A stretch of 64,000 nt of DNA, from positions 29,922,707-29,986,706 of the forward strand of contig JAWZYU010000025.1 of assembly GCA_038380435.1 (NCBI GenBank), written 5' to 3'. The notes under the pieces were generated by a model. It worked only from the letters and a program-made list of their open reading frames with translations. It had not been told where the DNA came from and searched no databases. Both the position numbers and the translations under genes were made by a program. Below, in pieces: positions 47,054 through 55,257 of this stretch (position 1 is its first letter; every line of letters begins with the position of its first letter). This stretch comes from Ryuthela nishihirai (taxonomy: Eukaryota > Arthropoda > Arachnida > Araneae > Heptathelidae).

Positions 47054-47974
47054 TTTCTAGTTAAATATTTCTTCTTTAGACGTCTTAATCCATGAGCCCA
47101 TCTCAGTTACTGATAGCTCTGTGCATCTTGCTCGCTTGGTATCATTTAGCCATTACATGCGCATCAATTTTCATAATATACTGTGAATGATCTACAATTC
47201 GGGTCCAGGCGCCAAAACAAGCAACTGAGTTTTGTTTATTAGTTTGTTGATTTTCTTATTTATTGGAATATTTTCTGAAAACTTTTGGCAATACGTAAAT
47301 TGTTTATTTCTTTAATGCTTTGTATTAATGGGTTTTACGTTATCTCGTGTACTTCACTAAAAAATGTCACAAAGACTCCAGCCAGTTTAAAAATCCAAAT
47401 GATCTACACTGCAGTTAACATGCCCAATCGTGTATGTAGTAACCAGGCGATGAGTAGCTGCAGTACTGGATCTAATGGGTAGGAATAGGTGGGCCATGGA
47501 TCCAGTTTTGAGAATGTCACTTAATAGAATGGAGGGGAAAAATATTTTAAATTTGTCTCTATATAAATATTACACGTTCCTCTGTATAAATATATACCGT
47601 ATATACCGTTTTTCAAGAAATTTGTTAACACCACTTAAACGAAGAGAAAACGTTTATATCGGAACGACGTTACGGTTCATTCGGATTCCATCATACCCTT
47701 ATCCTCTTATTTTTTTTTTAGATTCAGGTCTGTGAAATTGGTAAGCCAGAAAATATGGCACGTGAAATAATTTAAAGAAAGTCAAAATAGAATAAAAAAA
47801 ACGCAGAATATGACTTTTTTTTATCCTATTTTAATTTCAGATATGAATTTTTTAACCTCCAAGATATAAAGATACTTTTCAGTTTAAGAATATTACACGC
47901 AAGCCATAATTTTTAATATTTGAACAACTACTTTTTACGAGAAATTAAAATATAAGACTTTATACAAAAGGATT
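47054..47974. other. Non-coding
   Basis: ORFs at 47285-47482 and 47475-47735 are not related to any family I know and have no supporting context. Confidence 0.4.
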
Positions 47975-48322
47975 GGGTTCGGTTGTTTTACCTCTGAGCG
48001 GCACTTTTTTTGCGCACAATGGACTAAACAGCTAGGTCATAAGCATCCTAATGGCATTAGAAGGTTGACTGGAGGGGATACACTGAACAGCTTTTAGGAA
48101 ACAGATGAGAGCCTTCCACCAAGGCCATCCAGCGTGTTCTTTAACGGCTTAACCTCACATCTGACAGACGGCAGCATTTCCAAGCCATCGGTGTCCCCGC
48201 TGACAGAGGTCAGGGTAAGGACATTTGCGGAGAGAAATCTCAACTCTGGCTTAGGTGGTATTCGAACCTGGGAACTTCAGATTACGAGCTTGGCACGTTA
48301 CCGACTGAGACACCCCGCCCCT
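47975..48322 (-). mobile_element. SINE-B, diverged
   Basis: On the plus strand it begins GGTTGTTTTACCTCTGAGCG and ends with the head complement (TACGAGCTTGGCACGTTACC). Internal deletion after CTTTAACG removes part of the body. Confidence 0.9.
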
Positions 48323-49269
48323 TACATAAAAAGAATTTCAAAAACAGTTCCCTTGGATAGATGTTTCAAAGAAACTTGAAATCGTCGATTCATGTTTTCG
48401 TTTCTCGTGTTGTAAGGCTCTTAAATAAACGCGACTCAGAGAGAAAACGATTTTAATGGATATATTTTATGTTTCTAATTACTGAGAGGAGGGGGGAAGC
48501 GGTACATAATCTCTAGTTTCACGTTGCAAACCTTTTGAAAACTCCAAACATAAACTTAGATCTTTCATTTCAGCATCAAAGTTTATTCAATTGCAATTTC
48601 AAAAGCACAAACTCATCCCATTACTCAGTTGTAACCTACTTTATTACAAACAGATCACGATTCCTTAATGAGGTATTTACACTACGGGTAAAAAAAAGTT
48701 CCTGAACGCAGCAGTAAGTTTTCAGGAATCTTTTAACAAAAAGTCCTGAAAACATGCTGCCTTCTGATTTCTGCACACTGATGCAAAATAAATTCTGCGT
48801 ACTGATTTCTAGTCAATAAATCATTAGACTTTTTTTATCATTCGCTTCAAAGAGCGGTTTTTAAACTTTTCATAACGGTTTTCAGTTTTTTTGTTATCTA
48901 AAACGATTTTCATGATAAAATTACCTGTAAGCAATCAAATACAAATTGAATATGTTATGGCACACGGATCAATTAACAAAAATTTAAAATGAGTGAAATA
49001 TTTCACTTTATCCTTAGTTTAATCATTAGACCAGGGTTGTTACACTTATTCATGTAAATATTAAATGTTTCAAAAATTGCTTTGCTTTAATGACAGTTTT
49101 ACATCTTTTTTACAAGGTATACAGTAATTAAAAAATAATGTTTTTATGTAATATGGCTGAGAGCAAACCTCAATTAACTCACGCTTATTTAAAATTCTTT
49201 TCTTAGAAATTTCATAACTAATTTTCTATCATAAGTTCTCAATAGGATTAAGATTCGGAGACTCTCCAG
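48323..49269. other. Non-coding, AT-rich
   Basis: No gene and no shared repeat recognised. Confidence 0.4.
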
Positions 49270-50410
49270 GATCATCATCAGCATCCTCAAGCAGCCATGG
49301 GCTACCGAGGTCCAACCAGACCGTGCAATTTAGTTCTCCAAGCATATCTTTCCTGATCTACATCTAATCACTGCACACCAATTCTAGCAAGGTCCTGTTT
49401 GACATTGTCGAATGGAGCGGCAATAATCCCTCAAAGAGTTTTTGTCTATTCGCGACTTATTATGCTTATCCACGAAGCAAGTTTATATGCTTGAAAATGT
49501 GTCAATCCTCAACTCGTTAAGGCGCTTCTACGGCAAGTGATCTATAATGATAAAATATGTCTCTGGTCGCCAAAGCTGTTCGCATAAAAAGGCTAAATAT
49601 CTGGAATTTTGACGAAACATTACGAGTAACATGAGAATCATCATCATCATTATCACTTTGAAACAGCCATGGGCAACGGAGGTCCAACTAGAATGTTTAA
49701 TTTAGTTCTCCAAAAGCATCTGTCCTGAGCTACATCTGCTGAATCTGGTAGAAGAATTCTAACAAGGTCTTCTTTAATATTATCTGCCCACCGCATCTTA
49801 GGTTTCCCCCTCTTTCTGAGGCCTTTAGGAACACTGTTCATAACCCTATTCGCTAACCTATAATTATCCATACGAGCATCATGACCAAACTAACGTAGTC
49901 TCTCTCTCTCTGCCAAATGTACTGCTCAAAGGAAGTTGCCGACACCTTTACTTAACCTCATCATTAGTTACAAAGTTAAAACATATAATGCCCAAGATAC
50001 TGCGTAAACATCTAGAATCAAAAACATAAAGTTTCCTGTTATCTTGTTTACAAAGCGTCCATGTTTCACTACCAAAATTTACTCTAGAACGAACAACTAT
50101 TATACAGTCTAAATTTTATCTTTAGGTGTATAAGCCTATTTCTCCACACTCTCCATAGATCCCTAAAAGTTCCAAAAAAGCAATCCCTATTCCCCAGTTA
50201 ATCTCATTCCTCACATCACAAGTATCTGTTACATAGCTCCCAAGATATTTAAACTAATACACTTGCTCAAGAGTGGAACTATTCGGATTAACTGAATCAC
50301 AGCCTTTCTGACCAATTTCCATCACTTTAGTTTTCTCTCTGTTTATAACCAAACCTACTCTACTACCAGTGTCATCAACAGCTCGAATAAAATAGTTCAA
50401 ACCAACAGAA
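49270..50410 (-). mobile_element. RTE-like LINE 3' part, broken
   Basis: The minus strand from 49871 reads YRLANRVMNSVPKGLRKRGK, then KMRWADNIKEDLVRI and VAQDRCFWRTKLN, the same tail as at 21105 and 22281. It ends at a CAT/ATG trinucleotide run (49634-49650). The RT-side region continues right to about 50410 with many stops. A second shorter tail lies at 49270-49410 and ends in a similar run. 49410-49640 duplicates 21780-22020. Confidence 0.75.
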
Positions 50411-50499
50411 GAAAAGGATTATTTTTCAACCAACTATGACACCTTTTTACGCTAAAAATGACAGAGTAACCAATTCAAAAGCAAATGAAAGTAAGATTA

Positions 50500-50875
50500 A
50501 CTTGGATTGTTTTACCTCTGAGCAGGCACCATTTTGCACATAGAGGGCTACATGGCCAGATTACAAGGACCCCAAATGCTCAGAGAAGGGCGTGAGAAGG
50601 GAAACCACTGGATAGCTGTTAAGAGACAGATAACGTCCCGCTACGGCCATCCAGCAGGTTGTTTAAGGTGCACAGGGTATGGTTCTCCTCCATAAGGTTC
50701 CACTGCTTTCAGTCCCATCCGAATAACAGCGGCCTTTTCATACCCATCGTAGTCTTCTTTCTTACAGAGGGAAAGCTGGAGATTTATCGGAGATAAATCT
50801 CACACTGGCACAGGCGGGACTTGAAATCGGAAACTGCAGATTACGTGTCTGGCCCACTAATAAACTGAGCAAAAG
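50500..50875 (-). mobile_element. SINE-B, old and diverged
   Basis: Recognisable from TTGTTTTACCTCTGAGCAGG through CAGATAACGTCC to a decayed head ending near CTGGCCCACTAATAAACTGA. Confidence 0.85.
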
Positions 50876-50907
50876 AAACTAAAGTAATAGGGTATGAACA
50901 GTATCAT

Positions 50908-51078
50908 CCCATGGCCGAGTGGTTAGCGCGCTTGGCTACTTGATCTAAGGTACCTGGGTTCGAGCCCCGGGTTAAGGCATGGCTGTTTTTCTGCTGAGGA
51001 ACTGCCTCCTCTCAGACCTTCTACTGTGGCATATAAACTGGCAGGCTCCTGTGGCAAGCAGCTGCTTGAGGGAGTATT
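50908..51078 (+). mobile_element. SINE-A, slightly deleted
   Basis: The head CATGGCCGAGTGGTTAGCGC and B box GGTTCGAGCCCC are intact. The body has deletions, including part of the CTGACAGG stem-loop (now CTGGCAGGCTCCTGTGGCA). Confidence 0.9.
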
Positions 51079-51166
51079 TATTGTTTTTTTAAAGTGTTAA
51101 ACATAAAGCTGACAATAAAATTGCAAAGCTTTTAACTCTTCTGCACTGAATAAATAAAAAAAAATA

Positions 51167-51223
51167 ATAAATACCCCCTCAAGCAGCTGCTTGCCACAGA
51201 GGTCTGACAGGAGCCTGTCAGTA
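51167..51223 (-). mobile_element. SINE-A 3' fragment, truncated at the stem-loop
   Basis: It holds only the last 55 or so bases of the family and stops at the outer edge of the CTGACAGG-CT-CCTGTCAG stem-loop. It faces the copy at 50908. Confidence 0.88.
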
Positions 51224-51689
51224 ATACTACTTAAAAGTTAATCAAAAATATTATTAAAAGCCTTTCGTCCTCCCCCTCATTTTTTACGAAGAGCGAGCTG
51301 CAGAAAACTCGAAAAAAATCGCAAACGTAGATCTCAAATTTGAATAAGAATAATATGCAACACAAATAATATATTTAAAAAATGCATATTGATTGTAATA
51401 CAAAAAAATGCATATTTCTTAGCAGAATAATAAAATGACATTTACAATGACACAAATGAAGGACGTTATCTACTAATGCACTGTAAAAATATAATTGAAG
51501 CATCAATTTCAGACGGTGAAGGATTCAGTAATCTAAGCTTTACTATCCTTTTTTTATGGTAATCAGTTTTGCTGGAATCAATCCATTCCCATTTCTCACT
51601 GCAATATGCTGAAATCAATAACCGTAAATTCGTCATTTCAATCACTTTTTTTTCCCTCCATTCTTCCACGAAGCATGACACCTTCATCA
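51224..51689. other. Non-coding
   Basis: AT-rich. The 75-codon minus-strand ORF (51466-51693) has no recognisable family. Confidence 0.35.
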
Positions 51690-51971
51690 TCATTAATCAT
51701 TTACATCACATCAGCTTAGCCTATACAATGCAACTGCAAGATTAATAAGGCAATTTTACATGATATCGAAATATTACAAATCAGAAAGGACTCAATTGAA
51801 AGGGATAAAAAGCTATTTCCGATATATCTCATATATCATTAATCATACAATTATTTTCTAGCTCCCAGAGAAAAAAAATGAATCAAAATAAAGCTTTTTG
51901 TTGCCCAAAGCTGCGAATCAATACAGCTTTAGCGTATCAGAAAAAATCCTGGCTTTTACACGCATAACTCT
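51690..51971 (+). repeat. Orphan fragment of a Gr upstream unit
   Basis: Blocks TCATCATCATTAATCATTTA (51684 on), AAAGCTTTTTGTTGCCCAAA (51890 on) and GCGAATCAATACAGC (51912 on) follow the order of the other units. No receptor follows; a SINE-B interrupts at 51984. Confidence 0.6.
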
Positions 51972-51983
51972 CGAAAGTTCAGG

Positions 51984-52493
51984 TTGGGTTGTTTTACGTC
52001 TGAGCGGCACTTTTTTGCACACCATGGGCTAAATGGCCAGGTCACATGGACCCCGAAGGCTCAGAGAAGGTTGAGGGAAGGGACCCACTGGAACAGCTGT
52101 TGGGAGACAGATGCTAGCCTCCCGTGAAGGCCATCCAGCGTGTTCTTTAACGTGCACAGGGTATGGCTCTCCCACACACAGGGCCACGGCTTAACGTCCC
52201 ATCCGACGGACCCGCACTTTGACCCGCAAAGCTAAATAGCTTATCTGCAGGAAAATGAATAAATTATATTAAACATAGGTCATTCAGCAACAAAAATGAT
52301 GTACATCAAATAAATCCACAAAACACAACACATAAAAATCAGCTAACTAGAAAATACCAAATAATTTTTTAATACCAATTTAAGGGGGCAGGGCGGGGAA
52401 TTTTGCGGAGATAAATCTCAACGCTGACCCAGCTGGGACTCGAACCTGGGAACTATAGATTACGAGCCTGGCGCGCTACCGACTGAGCCACCC
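51984..52493 (-). mobile_element. SINE-B with an internal foreign segment
   Basis: Both ends are intact and flanked by CGAAAGTTCAGG at 51972-51983 and 52494-52505, so this is one insertion. At 52210-52384 about 40 bp of the expected body is replaced by about 175 bp of AT-rich sequence unrelated to the SINE. Confidence 0.9.
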
Positions 52494-52567
52494 CGAAAGT
52501 TCAGGAGGAACAGCTCTCTTATATTGCGCTGCACGATACAAAATTCCCAATACGATTATACGCTTCA

Positions 52568-52626
52568 TAACTGACAGGCTCCTGTCAGACCTCTGTGGCA
52601 AGCAGCTGCTTGAGGGGGTATTTATT
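52568..52626 (+). mobile_element. SINE-A 3' fragment, truncated at the stem-loop
   Basis: It begins CTGACAGGCTCCTGTCAG and continues to the GGGGGTATTTATT end. The left edge is the same stem-loop edge as in 51167-51223. Confidence 0.88.
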
Positions 52627-53762
52627 TTTTTTTTATTTATTCATTTGATACTTCATTATGCCAGTGGCAAAGTTTAGAGAAAATGTTCAGAGTTCGCACT
52701 TAATTCTAGAGTACTATAATTTAAATTATTTTGTACTGTCATATTGTACTGATGAATGATTAAAGTGATTATATTTAAGTTTTTAAATATCAATACTTGT
52801 AAACATTCAGAATTTGGAACTTTTCTCAATTATATCTAATTGCAGACTATGTGATTTTCTAACAGTTTGTGTGGTTGAATTACTGAATTCTGATGATATA
52901 AATATTTATTATTTATTAATTTTATATTTATTAATACCGAAGACGATTACTGTGATGATTTTGAAGATGTAAAAAGCGGTTGGGTAAATTATTTTACCTA
53001 TTGTTTCATTTCGAAATGGTTAAACAGTAATATGAAATTCGTGTTATCGTCCATGAGCAAAACAGTTCTAAAAGTTTTATTTCCAAGACCAAATGAATGA
53101 TCAACTTCCGATTGCTATTACAACTGTTTCTGACTTTTAATATTATACTGCAATATCTTTGAATAAAGGTCTGTGTGTTTACTATTGAAGAATTATGGCT
53201 AATTATATAATTTGCAAGCAATTCTCTTTGATTTAAGGATGAGTTGGTTAAAGAGCTTTGGGTAATTAAAAATTCACAACATGTGGAACGTTAGTTAACG
53301 AATATCAAGGATATGGAAAAACACAAAAAATCTTCTAATGGTATTATCCAAGACAAAGGTCCCCAAACCTCGCAATTTTCGGAAAGGCATACTTCTTTTA
53401 CAAAATTGCTGCATTTTTTAACTTTACTACATAATTAAGACTACATGCATTTTGCAACTAAAATACGAAAATTTCTTTAAATTTACCTCTTTATGATGCG
53501 CTGCCATAATTTAAGTAACAAATTTTCTCAATATTCTTTTTCCATCACATATCGATTTTTCGATCTTTATGGACATAATGCACTCATTAATCCATTAGTT
53601 TCGCACTTCTTTGGGACTTGTACCCCTTTATGGAAAGGGTCCACAATATTCGTATGCTCCTTTTGAAGGCATATAGGATTTCGCATAACCTTTAATCTAA
53701 GAAGGAAATAAAAAACACTATATATATTGTTTTGATTTACAACATATAGGAGAAAGAAGGAT
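52627..53762. other. Non-coding, AT-rich
   Basis: No gene, no shared repeat. The 71-codon minus-strand ORF at 53006 is not supported. Confidence 0.4.
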
Positions 53763-53842
53763 CCTAGAAACTATTCCTAGTTTGTAGAGGCCTTCTGATA
53801 GAACCTAGAAACTATTCCTAGTTTGTAGAGGCCTTCTGACAC
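53763..53842. repeat. Two-copy tandem repeat, 41-bp period
   Basis: CCTAGAAACTATTCCTAG and the following TTTGTAGAGGCCTTCTGA occur twice, starting at 53763 and 53804, nearly identical. Little time has passed since duplication. Confidence 0.92.
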
Positions 53843-53965
53843 AAAGGCATGCTAAGACCGAAGTCACTGCAGACCACTGCCTCAGTTAGAACTAATACAA
53901 CACACAAAGTTAGCCCTCCTAGAACAGCAGCTAGTTCCCTAACCGCTATGCCAGTCGAGGCCTTT
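53843..53965 (-). mobile_element. Possible third tRNA-derived SINE
   Basis: The minus strand reads GCCTCGACTGGCATAGCGGT then TAGGGAACTAGC, which looks like a tRNA-type A box. No clear B box follows, and I see no second copy here, so the call is tentative. The ORFs of 76 and 78 codons here are incidental. Confidence 0.35.
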
Positions 53966-54485
53966 AATAATAAAAGTAACAAATATTTATATTTAAAATT
54001 TGGTACAATCAGCTTTATGTCTATAATTACAAGATTTATAACGTTCAATACTCCAAATATTAAATTTATGAGTGTTTATAATTAATATTTGTAAGGTATG
54101 ATAGATAATATAATTTTTGCTTTAAATCTGGTTCTACTAAAATGAATAATGTTTTAATAAGACGAAAGAGGAAAATTTGAAAAAACTCATACAATTAGCT
54201 AGAATGTCATTGAAGCCGGAAGTTCAGCAGCCCATTTCCGGAATCCAGTCCCAACTTTCACATGCTAGTTGACAAACCAACTTCACTTTTGATGTTAAAA
54301 TAAACTATATATCAATATTTAATTTTCTCTCTTATTATTTGGTATTTGCACATATGACAAATAAAATAAAATAAACTAAATGTTGAACTTGTTTTGTTCT
54401 TTTCAATTATACTTCTCTCTACTTCTTGTAATTTTCAATATATATTTATTCCTCCCCCTCCAAACTACCCCAGCAGTAATCATAT
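53966..54485. other. Non-coding, left flank of the LTR element
   Basis: AT-rich. The final ATAT (54482-54485) is the left target duplicate. Confidence 0.5.
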
Positions 54486-55104
54486 TGTTGCGGATCACAA
54501 AAATGGATAGCCACTGAGCGTGAGTATTAAAAGCTATATTTCAAAACCAAATTCAATACAAGGTAAATTGTTACAAAGGAAATATGGATGAAGTATCTTA
54601 TTAACAAATCAACTATTAACATGCACAAGTCATCAATCTTCCTGCGTAGAGCACACAATATCAGCTCTGTGTATTTTACTAAATACTACCTTTTACTTGA
54701 TTTACCAGGTCACCCGAAGATCTTCACTCGTAAACCAATTCTCGTCCTGTGCTAATAACTGTTCACACACTAGCCGAACAAAAAGACAGTCCGTATAGAC
54801 ATTCGAAGTTAGCCATAAAAGTTCCCACTTTTATACTTCCGTGTATACACAACACATCAAGTTACTTCTTGATACTTAACGATAAAAGATCCCACTTTTA
54901 TCCTTCCGCGTATACACAACACATCAAGTTACTTCTTGATACTTACGCGCACTGTCTCAGAACAGCTCACCGTCCATTTTCGAACTCACCGACCGTTACA
55001 ACACAACGACCGTTAACGCTCCACTGTCCTTCTCTAAATTCTCCCAAAGTTCAATTCGTTGGCTGAAACTTTGCTTTCGGTTGCCAGATTCTTCTGTCGT
55101 AACA
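54486..55104 (-). repeat. LTR (downstream, 3' in sense)
   Basis: In the sense direction it starts TGTTACGACAG and ends CGCAACA. It holds two copies of a block of about 55 bp at 67-bp spacing (54824, 54891), of which one has TATAAAAG in the sense strand (54828-54835). The 105-codon plus-strand ORF is an incidental reading repeated in both LTRs. Confidence 0.95.
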
Positions 55105-55257
55105 CTGCCCCCTTCCTAGGTCTTGTTCGTCCCGAACAATTCTGGATTCCAAAGTTTCTTCAGTTCTTCGATGAAACGGGGCCAAACGATCCACGTGAAC
55201 CACCTTGCACTTTGTAGCTGGACATCGACGAATGCGATATACCACGTCTGTGTCAAA
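55051..55257 (-). pseudogene. Ty3/gypsy integrase C-terminal remnant
   Basis: The frame reads VVYRIRRCPATKCKVVHVDR then LAPF, the chromatin-side end of gypsy integrases (V-V-Y-R-I-x-R ... K-x-x-V-V-H-x-DRLAPY). It runs over the purine tract into the LTR and stops at 55051. No integrase zinc-binding or DDE core precedes it. It is in a different frame from the 962-codon ORF, so it is likely untranslated. Confidence 0.85.
55105..55117 (-). promoter_or_regulatory. Polypurine tract
   Basis: The sense strand reads AGGAAGGGGGCAG directly before the downstream LTR. It would prime plus-strand DNA synthesis. It overlaps the stop codon of the long ORF. Confidence 0.85.

Noticed and set aside
54749..55066. 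105-codon plus-strand ORF, present again at 58299-58616
   Set aside because: It lies within the LTRs, antisense to the element, and is duplicated only because the LTRs are. No family resemblance.
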